Positions 16,037 through 25,061 of a stretch of 64,000 nucleotides of DNA are shown piece after piece; within the stretch, counting starts at the first letter, position 1, and each line of letters begins with the position of its first letter. A program made the translations under genes and the position numbers. The DNA is taken from assembly GCF_012958305.1 (NCBI RefSeq), contig NZ_JABBYO010000003.1:248001-312000 (forward strand), read 5' to 3'. Under the pieces are notes generated by a model, which saw nothing but the letters and a program-made list of their open reading frames with translations, did no database searches and was not told where the DNA came from. The DNA is from Tautonia rosea. GTDB taxonomy: Bacteria; Planctomycetota; Planctomycetia; Isosphaerales; Isosphaeraceae.

Positions 16037-17116
16037 ATGTTGCCGACGTTGATCGCCCTGCTGATTCTTCCGGGTTTCGAGCGATCACTGCCGATCATCA
16101 GGAGTCCGGTCGGCACCGGACAGTCGGGCTTTTCCGGGGACGGTGGCCCCGCCCTCGAAGCCCGGCTGAACGGCCCGTTCGACGTGACCTTCGACGGTGA
16201 GGGGAACCTTTATCTCTCCGACACGTTTAACCATCGGATCCGTCGCGTTGACGCGGAAACCGGGGTGATCACAACCGTTGCGGGGAGCGGTCGACAGGGG
16301 TTCTCGGGAGACAATGGCCTGGCCACCGAGGCAAGCCTGAACGAGCCATACGGGATCTGCCTCGATCGCCTGGGAAACCTCTATTTTGCCGACCGCCTGA
16401 ACCGAAGGGTCCGCAAGGTGGACGCCGCGGGGATCATCACCACGATCGCGGGTAACGGCTCGGAGTTTACCTCCGGAGACGGCGGTCCAGGGGCCTCGGC
16501 GGGCGTGGTAGAACCGAATGGCGTGGCGCTCGATCCGACCGAGTCGATCCTGTATATTGCCGACGTTTCCGGGCACCGCGTCCGGTCGGTGAATCTCGCC
16601 TCCGGAGTGATCCAGACCGTCGCCGGGACCGGAGAAGGTCGGCACTCGGGCGACGGCGGGCCGGCCCTGACCGCAGACTTGCATGGTCCTCGGGCGGTGG
16701 CGGTGGCTGAGGACGGGACATTGTTTATCCTCGAACGCAACGGGAACACCTTGCGGGCGGTTGTCCCCGGTTCGGGCCTGATTCGGACGATCGCCGGCAC
16801 GGGTCGCAAAGGCTATTCCGGGGATGGCGGTTTGGCCCTCTCGGCGACCTTCGACGGTCCGAAAGAGCTGGCGCTCGCCGGCAATGTGATGCTGATTGTG
16901 GATACGGAGAACCACGTGATTCGACGGATCGACCTGGCCAATGGCCGGATCACGACGGTCGCCGGCAGTGGCATTCGGGGAGGGGCTGGCGACGGCAAGC
17001 CGGCGACCGATGCTCAGCTTGACCGTCCGCACGGGGTTGCGGTCGGGCCTGATGGGGGGATCTACATCGGTGATACGAATAACCACCGCATCCGTCGCGT
17101 GGAACCCATGCCCTGA
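16037..17116 (+). CDS. NHL-repeat beta-propeller protein
   Basis: The protein has 359 residues. After a short hydrophobic N-terminus (MLPTLIALLILPGF, possible signal or anchor) come six units of about 55 residues. Each contains a Gly-rich GTG..GFSGDGGPA stretch, a strand like NGVALDPTESILYIADV and a closing HRIRRVD, the NHL/SMP-30-like propeller repeat. Six blades fit one closed propeller. The role is probably protein or sugar binding in the envelope; no catalytic residues stand out. It lies 110 bp after the previous propeller-like gene. Confidence 0.85.
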   Translation: MLPTLIALLILPGFERSLPIIRSPVGTGQSGFSGDGGPALEARLNGPFDVTFDGEGNLYLSDTFNHRIRRVDAETGVITTVAGSGRQGFSGDNGLATEASLNEPYGICLDRLGNLYFADRLNRRVRKVDAAGIITTIAGNGSEFTSGDGGPGASAGVVEPNGVALDPTESILYIADVSGHRVRSVNLASGVIQTVAGTGEGRHSGDGGPALTADLHGPRAVAVAEDGTLFILERNGNTLRAVVPGSGLIRTIAGTGRKGYSGDGGLALSATFDGPKELALAGNVMLIVDTENHVIRRIDLANGRITTVAGSGIRGGAGDGKPATDAQLDRPHGVAVGPDGGIYIGDTNNHRIRRVEPMP

Positions 17117-17191
17117 CGCACCCTCGGTTCTCGATTCTACTGGTCGATCCGTGCCTTCCGCTTCCCTCACCGCGTGCCCAGCCTACCGACG

Positions 17192-18367
17192 ATGACCGAG
17201 TCCGACACTCAGCCCTCGCTTGCCTCGAACGTCTCCTCGACCGACGTGGAGTTTCCTCCGTTTGAGCCGCACCCGATGTTCCGGGGCGGGCACGCCCAGA
17301 CGCTCGTCGGCTTCCTCGCCAAAGGGAAGCCCATTGTATTGCCGATGGTCGAGCGGTCGGAGCTGCTGCTGGACGACGGGGACAAGCTTGTTCTGCTCGA
17401 AAGTGCTCCAAGGAACTGCACGGTCGATCGGCCGATTGTGGTGCTGGTGCATGGCCTGGCCGGACATGCCGAGAGTGATTACCAGATTCGCTTTACCGAT
17501 CGGTTGTTACGGCTCGGGCTGCGGGTGGTGCGGGTGAATCTGCGGAGCGCCGGATCGGGGCTTGGGCTGTCGAAGGGGATCTATCACGGCGGTCGAAGCG
17601 AGGATATCCGTGCCGTGGCCGAGCATCTGGCCCGCCGGTTCCCTGAGGCGCCGATCGGTCTGGTTGGGCTGTCGCTGGGAGGCAACATCGTCCTGAAGCT
17701 GGCCGGAGAGGCGGCGGATCGCCCGGTTCCGAATCTGGATTGCGTGCTTGCGGCCAATCCGCCGATCGACCTGGCGGTTTGCTGCTCGAACATGAGGCGG
17801 TTTCCGCTGACCTTGTACGATCGGTTTTTCGTCCGCCAGTTGATCGCCGACATTCAGCGGTTGCACACGATGGTCCCGGATCTGGGACCGGTGGATCTGG
17901 CCAAGGTGAGGTCGATGCTGGAATTCGACCAGCATTACACGGCACCTCGGAACGGCTTTTCCGGGGCGATGGACTACTACCGAAAGGCCAGTGCGGCCCC
18001 TTACATTCCGCAGATTCAGGTGCCCGGCCTGGTGGTTCACGCACTGGATGACCCGTTTATTCCGGCCGAACCATTTTTTTCGGTAAATTTTCCGTGTCAA
18101 ATCCGCCTGGAACTTGCCTTGAGGGGTGGACACCTCGGATTCGTCAGTCGGCAGCGTTGGGAAACCGATCGCCGCTGGCTTGACGCCCGGTTCGCCGACT
18201 GGTTGGCCCGACGCTGGGGACGATCAGAGGATGCAGCAGGGGTGTTACTGATTCCGCAAGAGAATCCCGAGTCCACGACGATTCCCCCCCGGATCGAGAA
18301 CCAGGTCCTCCCATGTCCCGATCGGAACACTCAACCGACAAACTCTCCGCGGCCATCGACGTCTTGA
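17192..18367 (+). CDS. YheT-type alpha/beta hydrolase
   Basis: The protein has about 391 residues. It matches the COG0429/YheT group of alpha/beta hydrolases: the N-terminal PHPMFRGGHAQTLVGF segment, the VLVHGLAGHAESDY oxyanion region, nucleophile Ser161 in GLVGLSLGGN, an acid in ALDDPFIP and catalytic His in GGHLGF. The C-terminal ~40 residues after RRWGRSEDAA are low-complexity and overlap the next gene by 55 bases. ATG 17192 is preferred over the GTG at 17174, but neither has a strong ribosome binding site. The substrate is unknown; family members are esterase-like. Confidence 0.85.
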   Translation: MTESDTQPSLASNVSSTDVEFPPFEPHPMFRGGHAQTLVGFLAKGKPIVLPMVERSELLLDDGDKLVLLESAPRNCTVDRPIVVLVHGLAGHAESDYQIRFTDRLLRLGLRVVRVNLRSAGSGLGLSKGIYHGGRSEDIRAVAEHLARRFPEAPIGLVGLSLGGNIVLKLAGEAADRPVPNLDCVLAANPPIDLAVCCSNMRRFPLTLYDRFFVRQLIADIQRLHTMVPDLGPVDLAKVRSMLEFDQHYTAPRNGFSGAMDYYRKASAAPYIPQIQVPGLVVHALDDPFIPAEPFFSVNFPCQIRLELALRGGHLGFVSRQRWETDRRWLDARFADWLARRWGRSEDAAGVLLIPQENPESTTIPPRIENQVLPCPDRNTQPTNSPRPSTS

Positions 18368-18684
18368 ACCAGGTGCGCGGGTCGATGCTCGACCAGATGG
18401 CGGACCAGGTTCTGACGATGGCCGACGACTTTGCCGAGGGCGGCTTCCAGGTCAACGAGTTCCTGGAGATGCACGGCTCCCGACTGCACTTTCTCTGTCT
18501 GATGATCAGTCAGTTCGAGATGCTTCGGGAAACCCGAAACACCGAACTCAAGGCCAGGGCAAAGGCCTCAGAGCGTCCAAAGTCGCCCGAGCGTCGCATG
18601 AAGCGACGTGAAGAACCACTCGTCAATCCCGGGACTGAGGAATCTCCTCGGACTTCGGGAGAGGAGAGCGGAACCGACCTTTAG
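18313..18684 (+). CDS. Small hypothetical protein
   Basis: The protein has 123 residues. The N-terminal 80 residues are helical and hydrophilic (SAAIDVLNQVRGSMLDQMADQV, then FAEGGFQVNEFLEMHGSRLHFLCLM), while the C-terminal 45 are charged and probably disordered (KARAKASERPKSPERRMKRREE). There is no signal peptide and no family I recognise. It overlaps the 3' end of the hydrolase gene by 55 bases in another frame, which suggests co-transcription. Coding is supported by the structured amino-acid composition rather than homology. Confidence 0.55.
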   Translation: MSRSEHSTDKLSAAIDVLNQVRGSMLDQMADQVLTMADDFAEGGFQVNEFLEMHGSRLHFLCLMISQFEMLRETRNTELKARAKASERPKSPERRMKRREEPLVNPGTEESPRTSGEESGTDL

Positions 18685-18720
18685 GAATCGGTCCCGCGAG
18701 CGACCCGTTCAATCATTTCG

Positions 18721-19986
18721 TCACTCGGACGACCTCAGGGGTTCCGAAACAAGGACCTGATTGTCTCGAAGTGCAGGTGGAGGCGGCTCAGGGAGGGGCT
18801 GACTTCGCCTGGACGCTCGTTTTGCCAGGCCGACCCAGGTCAGCAACAGAACGACGTTGACGGCAAACGGGACGAAAAAGACGACCGCCGTATCGCCCGA
18901 TTGCCCGACCACAGCTCCGGCAAGCAAGTTGCCCAGCAAGGCACCAAGGCCGGCGGTAATCACGGTATGAAGGCCCTGGGCTCCGGCCCGACGATGCGGA
19001 GGGGCCTGTCCATCGAGGAACATCTGGCCGGCAATGCTGAAACAGGCGATCCCGATGCCGTGCAAGGGGATGCCTGCCAGAGCGAGCCAGAGGGGAGGAT
19101 CGAGCGCGAGGGACCCGTACCGGACGACCCAGGCGGCGATGCCGATCGCCAGGGTCCCCCGATCGCCGAAGCGTCGAAGCATCCAGGGCAAGCCCCAGAG
19201 GGCGGCGATCTCGGGCAACTGGCCGAGGGTCATGGCCGGAGCGAGCCAGCGGCGAGGCAGACCGATGCTCTCCAGGTAAGGCGGCTGGACCTGGAACATG
19301 TAAGGTAGGGTCAGCGTGACGCCAAAGGCGGTGACGAAATAAAGCCCGACAATGGGCTTGCGTAGCAGCATTCGGGCATCGGTGGCGGCCTCGGCCCATC
19401 CCCAGCCCGAGCCCGACGAGGCCAGGGGGGGCGTTCGAGGGAGTTTCAGGCAAAAGATCGCCAGCACAACGGCCAGGATGGCGCCGACCGCGAAGCCCTC
19501 GGAGGCTCCTTCTGGCCCGTCGTCAGAGCCAGTCAACGCCATCGTTTGCGCGACGATCCAGCCGGCGACCATCCAGCCGATCGTTCCCCAGAGCCGTACG
19601 CCGCCGAACTGAGCCCGAGGTTGATCCAAATTCCGAAGGGCGATTGTGTTACTCAGCCCTGAGGCCGGCGCGACGATGACCCAGTAAATGAAGAAGAGGA
19701 GGAAGATCGGACCGGCCCCAGCAGTCGCTCCGGAAGCCATTACCCCCAGGAAGACGGCGGCCAGCGCAAAAATGATGCTCATGAGCCGATCAGCCGCGAC
19801 CCGTCGATCGGCCAGTTGACCCGCACCGATCGGCGCGGCCAAACTCCCCAGGGCAAACGTGGCGAAGATCCACCCCCGCGCCTCTCCGGAAATTCCAAGA
19901 TCTTTCAGGTGAACGGCCAGTAACGGAAACCATGCCCCTTGCACGGCATAGAGCAAGCCCATCATGATTGCCAGTTGCCCGCGCAC
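18721..19986 (-). CDS. MFS transporter (NupG / nucleoside-H+ symporter-like)
   Basis: The protein has 421 residues with about 12 hydrophobic helices. The layout and motifs (LGSLAAPIGAGQLADRR between helices 2 and 3, FGGVRLWGTIGWMVAGW in the middle, PYLESIGLPRRWLAPAMTLGQ) match the MFS_1-like/NupG group of nucleoside:proton symporters and the related phenylpropionate transporters. The GTG start at 19986 is supported by AAAGGAG five bases upstream. It is divergent from the radical SAM gene and convergent with the gene at 18313. The substrate is a guess from the group only. Confidence 0.82.
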   Translation of the reverse strand: MRGQLAIMMGLLYAVQGAWFPLLAVHLKDLGISGEARGWIFATFALGSLAAPIGAGQLADRRVAADRLMSIIFALAAVFLGVMASGATAGAGPIFLLFFIYWVIVAPASGLSNTIALRNLDQPRAQFGGVRLWGTIGWMVAGWIVAQTMALTGSDDGPEGASEGFAVGAILAVVLAIFCLKLPRTPPLASSGSGWGWAEAATDARMLLRKPIVGLYFVTAFGVTLTLPYMFQVQPPYLESIGLPRRWLAPAMTLGQLPEIAALWGLPWMLRRFGDRGTLAIGIAAWVVRYGSLALDPPLWLALAGIPLHGIGIACFSIAGQMFLDGQAPPHRRAGAQGLHTVITAGLGALLGNLLAGAVVGQSGDTAVVFFVPFAVNVVLLLTWVGLAKRASRRSQPLPEPPPPALRDNQVLVSEPLRSSE

Positions 19987-20228
19987 GTTGACTCCTTTCC
20001 CCGAGTTCGACCGCTGTCATCACCAGCATCAACCGACATCATAGGAAGAGGGTGAAGTCTGGTCCCGGCCTGGTTATTGCTGCATTTGTCTGTCGGAGCA
20101 TCCTGGTCTGTCCGATTCCAATCGCAAGGGGGGAGCAAGTTCGTTTGTGTCCGCCTATGATGGGGTGTTTACGCCGCCGGCTCCGCGGGCCGTCGATCTC
20201 GGCAACTGTGCCGATTCTGGAGGGACCA

Positions 20229-21827
20229 ATGGCCGACATCGTCCTGATTAATCCCAAGTTCGAGATCTCATACTGGGGTTTGGAGCATGCCTTGCCCTTG
20301 ATGGGCAAGAAGGCCAACCTCCCGGTCGCCGCGCTGCCCTTGCTCGCCGCCCTGACGCCGGAGGAACATACCGTCACGCTGATCGACGAGAACGTCGAGC
20401 CGATCGATTACGAACGCTGTGCCAGAGCCGATCTGGTCGGTGTGACCGGCATGAGCGTCCAGCGGTTCCGGATGCTCGCCATTCTCAAGGAGCTGAGGGC
20501 ACGCAACTGCTTCACGGTCGTCGGTGGGCCTTATGTCACGGTTCAGGAAGATTACTTTGATGGCCTCGCGGACGCCATCTTCATTGGGGAAGCCGAGCAA
20601 ACCTGGCCCCAGTTCCTCCGGGAGTGGTCGCAAGGATTACACCAGTACCGTTACGAACAGCTCGAAAAGTCGGACATGACGGCCGTCCCGACTCCGCGAT
20701 TCGACCTGATGAAGTCGAAGCATTATGCCTTCGGTTCGGTCCAGTTCTCTCGCGGCTGCCCGTTTCAGTGTGAGTTTTGCGACATCATCGTGACCTTTGG
20801 GCGTCGTCCGCGGATCAAGACTTCCGAGCAGGTTGTCGCCGAACTGGACGCCGTGCGTCGCGAAGGCTTGAAGATCGCCTTTATTGTTGATGACAACCTG
20901 ATTGGGAACAAACGGGCGATCAAGCCAATCCTTCAGGCCGTCGTGGACTGGCAAAAGGCCAATGCCTACCCCTTGACCTTCTTCACTGAAGCCTCGCTCG
21001 ACCTGGCCGACGACCCTGAGCTGATGGAGCTGATGGTCGAGGCCAACATTCTCTTTGTGTTCGTCGGCATCGAGACACCGAACGAGGCTTCGCTCAAGGA
21101 AACGAAGAAGCTCCAGAACCTCCGAAAAGGGGGATCGATCGTCGAGAAGGTTCACCGCATTCAGGACGCCGGCATGGGGGTCTGGTGCGGTATGATCATG
21201 GGCTTCGACAACGACGACTCCACGATCTTCGAGGCCCAGCGCAAGTTCCTGCACGAGGCTCGGATTACGACCTCGATGACCGGGATGCTCCACGCCATTC
21301 CCAAGACCCCGCTCTATGATCGCCTGCAAGCTGAAGGTCGCCTCGATCCCGACGACCGACCGGCCTATGGCACGAACGTCATTCCGCTGAAGCTCTCAAG
21401 GCAGGAATTACTCGATGGCTATGTCCGGGTCATGAACGAGCTGTACGAGCCCGACGCCTACTTCGAGCGGATGGAAGACCTGTTTATCCGGGGCAATCTC
21501 CAGCTTGGCCAGGGTCGCGTCCGCTGGTGGCGGAAGCACCGTCTGCGACAACTGGCGACCGAGTCGATGTGGCTCGGCCAGGCAATCGGGATGTTTACCT
21601 TGCTGATGACCTCGGTCCCCGATCCGAAGCTCCGCCGCGAATACCGCCGCCGGCTTTGGCGATATTTGAAGCACCGGCAAAACCCCGGCATGGCCCTTAT
21701 TTATCTCACGCACATCGCCATGCACTACCACGCCTATACTCTGGCCCAGTCGCTTCGAGAGGCCACGAGGAAGTCCCGAACCCCCAGTGCGACCGATCGC
21801 GAGCCGGTCCTGATCAACTCCTTCTGA
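20229..21827 (+). CDS. B12-binding radical SAM protein (DUF4070 type, HpnP-like)
   Basis: The protein has 532 residues. An N-terminal cobalamin-binding Rossmann domain (about residues 1-150, with LIDENVEPIDYERCARADLVGVTGMSVQ) precedes a radical SAM domain whose cluster cysteines are C177, C181 and C184 (SRGCPFQCEFCD), and a C-terminal DUF4070 region. PRIKTSEQVVAELD and FIVDDNLIGNKRAIKP are the conserved strands shared with HpnP, the hopanoid C-2 methylase, and related class B methylases or cyclases. GGAGGG sits just before ATG 20229; upstream in-frame ATGs lack family homology. The substrate is unknown and no hopanoid genes are adjacent. Confidence 0.88.
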   Translation: MADIVLINPKFEISYWGLEHALPLMGKKANLPVAALPLLAALTPEEHTVTLIDENVEPIDYERCARADLVGVTGMSVQRFRMLAILKELRARNCFTVVGGPYVTVQEDYFDGLADAIFIGEAEQTWPQFLREWSQGLHQYRYEQLEKSDMTAVPTPRFDLMKSKHYAFGSVQFSRGCPFQCEFCDIIVTFGRRPRIKTSEQVVAELDAVRREGLKIAFIVDDNLIGNKRAIKPILQAVVDWQKANAYPLTFFTEASLDLADDPELMELMVEANILFVFVGIETPNEASLKETKKLQNLRKGGSIVEKVHRIQDAGMGVWCGMIMGFDNDDSTIFEAQRKFLHEARITTSMTGMLHAIPKTPLYDRLQAEGRLDPDDRPAYGTNVIPLKLSRQELLDGYVRVMNELYEPDAYFERMEDLFIRGNLQLGQGRVRWWRKHRLRQLATESMWLGQAIGMFTLLMTSVPDPKLRREYRRRLWRYLKHRQNPGMALIYLTHIAMHYHAYTLAQSLREATRKSRTPSATDREPVLINSF

Positions 21828-22069
21828 GACCGCTCGATAACCGTGGGAAGCTGCGAGGGCGAGTTGTTCCGGACTGTCGGATCGGCTCGCCCTCTCGGTG
21901 TTTTTCTTGCGGGATGAAGGAATCGATTGAAGGGGGCCGGGCGATCAGGCCGATGATAGGACTCAAGGCGTTCCGCGCCTCGGGGCTTCCCAGCCGGGTC
22001 GCCCGGTCGGTTCGTCGGTTCGCTCCGGTCGTGTGCCATCACGCTTGGAGCCGGAACGGAGGGACGCCC

Positions 22070-22834
22070 ATGCTGCGGCGTTTCCGCGATCGATTGCTTG
22101 CTCGGCCTCCCGTGTCCGGCGGTCAACGTCGGGCTGATAATCGTCGTCGACCGAGTCTGGAGGGACTGGAAGGGCGGCAACTTCTTTCCTCGGTCACGCC
22201 GTCGGCCTCTGCCGCGGTGTCGAGCCCTCAACCGGGGGCGAACCAGTCGGGAGTGCCCGTGGTGGTGCGCTATACGTCACTGCCGCCGCTCCGGGCCTGG
22301 GCGGGTCAGGAATTCCAGGGGGTAGTGGCTTCGTTCATCTCCAACACACAGTTCGCTCCGGATCGCCTCGTGGCCTCGGTGAATTGGGGAGATGGCCAGG
22401 CGAGCCTCGGGGCCGTCGAACTCAATCCCTGGGGTGGCTTCAATGTTCGGGCATCTCATACGTACGCCTCGAACGTTCAGGGGCCGACCTGGGTCAGGAT
22501 CGACCTGGTGGATGTCGAGACTGGCCAGTGGGTAACCGGGGTCGAGCAGCGGGCCTTTGTGTCTCGCCCATCACCGACCCGGACAGCACTGTTTGCCTCG
22601 GGAACCCAGGTGCCCGGAACTCAGTTCGAGCCGACGGATCGGGCCCAGCCTGCACGGCTCCGCTTTGTCGAACGTCGCCAGCAATTCCATGACGCGTCCG
22701 AGCGCCATTCCCAGGGAACGGCTTCTCCCGAAGATCTGCGTTTCCTGAGACAGGTCAGAAACTTCCAGGAAGAACAAAACAAGGGATTCTTCGAGAAGAT
22801 TGGCGATAACTTCTCCAACGCCTGGCCCTTCTAA
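22070..22834 (+). CDS. LEGLE-type planctomycete surface protein
   Basis: The protein has 254 residues. The N-terminus is Arg-rich and contains RRPSLEGLEGRQLLSS, the LE-x-LE-R-x-LLS signature found at the start of many planctomycete exported proteins, thought to act as a targeting sequence. One PKD/Ig-like beta domain follows (VVASFISNTQFAPDRLVASVNWGDGQ, with WGDG typical of PKD folds), then a charged helical tail. ATG 22070 is chosen for the signature; reading further upstream gives composition unlike a protein. Two hairpins follow the stop. Function beyond surface location cannot be inferred. Confidence 0.75.
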   Translation: MLRRFRDRLLARPPVSGGQRRADNRRRPSLEGLEGRQLLSSVTPSASAAVSSPQPGANQSGVPVVVRYTSLPPLRAWAGQEFQGVVASFISNTQFAPDRLVASVNWGDGQASLGAVELNPWGGFNVRASHTYASNVQGPTWVRIDLVDVETGQWVTGVEQRAFVSRPSPTRTALFASGTQVPGTQFEPTDRAQPARLRFVERRQQFHDASERHSQGTASPEDLRFLRQVRNFQEEQNKGFFEKIGDNFSNAWPF

Positions 22835-22849
22835 ACACGTGCAAATGGA

Positions 22850-22870
22850 GCGGGGAGCATGGTTCCCCGC
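22850..22870. terminator. Hairpin after the surface-protein gene
   Basis: GCGGGGA (22850-22856) pairs with TCCCCGC (22864-22870) across a 7-base loop, 15 bp after the stop codon. There is no T-tract, as is common in GC-rich genomes. It is likely part of a double-hairpin transcript end with the stem at 22877. Confidence 0.45.
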
Positions 22871-22876
22871 GTGTTT

Positions 22877-22904
22877 CGGATCGTGTGCCTTCGCACACGA
22901 TCCG
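22877..22904. terminator. Perfect 12-bp hairpin with CTTC loop
   Basis: CGGATCGTGTGC and its exact complement enclose a CTTC tetraloop, 6 bp after the preceding hairpin and followed by GGGCGTTT. It is probably a transcription end or mRNA 3' stabiliser between the surface-protein gene and the ABC transporter. Confidence 0.55.
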
Positions 22905-23049
22905 GGGCGTTTCGGCCGGGAACCGTCGCTGCCCTCCTGTGCACTCAGTTCCTGCTTCAGGCGGCTCGACTTGATTCCGGAGACCCGACTCTACAATGAT
23001 GGGGTCTCAATAAACCGGGATCGAAGAGTCGGGAGGTTCCGCCGCTGCC

Positions 23050-24051
23050 ATGCCGATCGTCGAGGTCGAAGATCTGACCAAGACCTACCGGGTCTTCCAG
23101 AAGCGTGACGGTCTGGCCGGCGCTATTCGAGGGTTGTTCCGTCGCGAATACCGCGAAGTGAAGGCGGTTGAGGCCATCTCGTTCGCCATTGAACCAGGAG
23201 AGATGGTCGCCTTTCTCGGCCCGAACGGCGCGGGGAAGACGACGACACTCAAGATGCTTTCGGGCCTGATCTATCCCTCGGGAGGTTCGGCTCGGGTGCT
23301 CGGGTACACGCCTTCGGACCGGGTCGATCGCTTTCGCCGTCAGTTCGCCCTGGTGATGGGGCAGAAGAATCAACTTTGGTGGGACCTTCCCGCGGCCGAT
23401 AGTTTCGACTTGCACCGCGAAATCTACCAGCTTCCCGTAGCCGAGTACCGGGAGACGCTCGACGAGCTGACGACCTTGCTCGACGTGGCTCGGCTAACGC
23501 ATCAGCCGGTCCGCGAGCTTTCACTCGGCGAGCGGATGAAGATGGAGTTGATCGCGGCGCTGCTGCACCGCCCGCGGTTGCTTCTGCTCGACGAGCCGAC
23601 GATTGGTCTCGACGTGGTCGCTCAAATCACCATTCAACGCTGCCTGAAGGAGTACCACGCCCGCCGAGGGGTGACGATGCTCTTGACCTCACACTATATG
23701 AGGGACGTGGAAGCGCTCTGCGATCGGGTGCTGGTGATTAATCACGGCCACCTGATCTACGATGGCGATTTGTCGGGCCTGTCGAGCCGTTTCGGCCAGA
23801 CGAAGCTGATCAAGCTCGAATTTGCCGAGGGGGAAGTCCCGTCGGACCTTGCTCGATTTGGTGATGTCGACCGCAACGAAGGGGGAGAGGCCGAGATCCG
23901 GGTCGATCGATCGCGGGTGGCCGAGGTCCTTGGCGCGCTACTTGACCACTACCGGGTGGCCGACGTGGTGGTGCAAGACCCTCCACTCGAACAGGTGATC
24001 ACCCGGGTCTTCCAGGAAGGCCGGGAAGGGGCAGATCATGACGCCGCCTGA
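23050..24051 (+). CDS. ABC transporter ATP-binding protein (COG4586 type)
   Basis: The protein has 333 residues. Walker A is GPNGAGKTT (about residue 58), the Q-loop region is VMGQKNQLWWDLPAADSF, the signature is ELSLGERMKMEL, Walker B is LLLLDEPTIGLD and the H-loop is LLTSHYMRDVEALC. The QKNQLWWDL insertion and an N-terminal FRREYREVKAVE segment are typical of the COG4586 group, whose partners are ABC-2 permeases of the COG4587/COG3694 type. The C-terminal ~90 residues form a regulatory extension. It overlaps the permease gene by 14 bases. Cargo is unknown; export or daunorubicin-like efflux is usual for ABC-2 systems. Confidence 0.9.
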   Translation: MPIVEVEDLTKTYRVFQKRDGLAGAIRGLFRREYREVKAVEAISFAIEPGEMVAFLGPNGAGKTTTLKMLSGLIYPSGGSARVLGYTPSDRVDRFRRQFALVMGQKNQLWWDLPAADSFDLHREIYQLPVAEYRETLDELTTLLDVARLTHQPVRELSLGERMKMELIAALLHRPRLLLLDEPTIGLDVVAQITIQRCLKEYHARRGVTMLLTSHYMRDVEALCDRVLVINHGHLIYDGDLSGLSSRFGQTKLIKLEFAEGEVPSDLARFGDVDRNEGGEAEIRVDRSRVAEVLGALLDHYRVADVVVQDPPLEQVITRVFQEGREGADHDAA

Positions 24052-24988
24052 CCCCTCCACCTCGAATCCGCAGGCCGTCACTTTGGACGAGGCCTCCGGG
24101 GGTACGGAGACGGCTCCCGATCTGGCTGGAATCGGCAGTGGACCGCTCGCCCCCCCGCACTACGGATGGGGGCCCATGCTCCGGAAGTACGGGAAGATTT
24201 ATCGCGTCTCCCTGGCCGAGCGCATGACGTATCGCGCCGATTTCTTCATCACCACCTTCTTTCGCTTCCTTCCGACGCTGACAACCATTCTGCTCTGGAG
24301 CGCGATTTATGATGGATCCGGCTCCTCGACGTTGGCAGGATTTACGTATGAGCAGACCATAGCCTACCTGTTGATTGTCAACATCAGCCGGATGTTCTCC
24401 AGCATGCCGGGGCTGGCGGGTGGGATTGCCCGCGAAGTGCGTGATGGGACACTCAAGAAGTATTTGATCCAGCCGCTCGACCTGATCGGCTACCTGCTCT
24501 CGTATCGGATGGCGCACAAGTCAGCCTATATCATCGGGTCGGCTTTGCCGTACGCAGTCCTGTTTGGCATCTGCTATCAATTTTTCGTCGGCAACATTCC
24601 GACGGACCCGATGATCTGGCTCGCGTATGCGGTTTCGTTGCTGCTTGCCTTCCTGATCGGCTTCTTCTTCGAAGCGTGCGTGGGGATGGTCGGTTTCTGG
24701 TTCCTGGAGATTACGTCGATTCTCTGGGTGGTGATGACCTTGAATTTCTTCATCTCCGGCCAGATGCTGCCGCTCGACTTCTTGCCCCCGTTCTGGGCGG
24801 GACTGCTCAAGATGCTTCCCTTCCAGTACATGGCCTACTTCCCGGCCGTCATTTTCCTGGGGAAAATGGAGGGCAGCGAACTGGCCGGGGGCTTGCTGCT
24901 CGGCCTGTTCTGGGCCGTCTTCTTCGCGGTGCTTTGCCGGTGGCTGTATACGAAGGGTCTGAAGCAGTATGGCGCCTATGGGGGATAA
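24038..24988 (+). CDS. ABC-2 type permease
   Basis: The protein has 316 residues. About 45 hydrophilic N-terminal residues are followed by YGKIYRVSLAERMTYRADFF and six hydrophobic segments, including ILLWSAIYDG, IAYLLIVNISRM, VSLLLAFLIGFFFEACVGMVGF and LFWAVFFAVLCRWLY. The pattern fits ABC2_membrane_6 permeases. The overlap with the ATPase gene implies one complex. The related systems usually have two different permeases; only one is here, so the transporter may form a homodimer or recruit a partner encoded elsewhere. Confidence 0.88.
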   Translation: MTPPDPSTSNPQAVTLDEASGGTETAPDLAGIGSGPLAPPHYGWGPMLRKYGKIYRVSLAERMTYRADFFITTFFRFLPTLTTILLWSAIYDGSGSSTLAGFTYEQTIAYLLIVNISRMFSSMPGLAGGIAREVRDGTLKKYLIQPLDLIGYLLSYRMAHKSAYIIGSALPYAVLFGICYQFFVGNIPTDPMIWLAYAVSLLLAFLIGFFFEACVGMVGFWFLEITSILWVVMTLNFFISGQMLPLDFLPPFWAGLLKMLPFQYMAYFPAVIFLGKMEGSELAGGLLLGLFWAVFFAVLCRWLYTKGLKQYGAYGG

Positions 24989-25061
24989 GCGTCGAACCCA
25001 AGCACAGTTGATCAGGATCTCGAATTTCAAACAGTAAAGAACTGGCCTTATGGAGATCACG

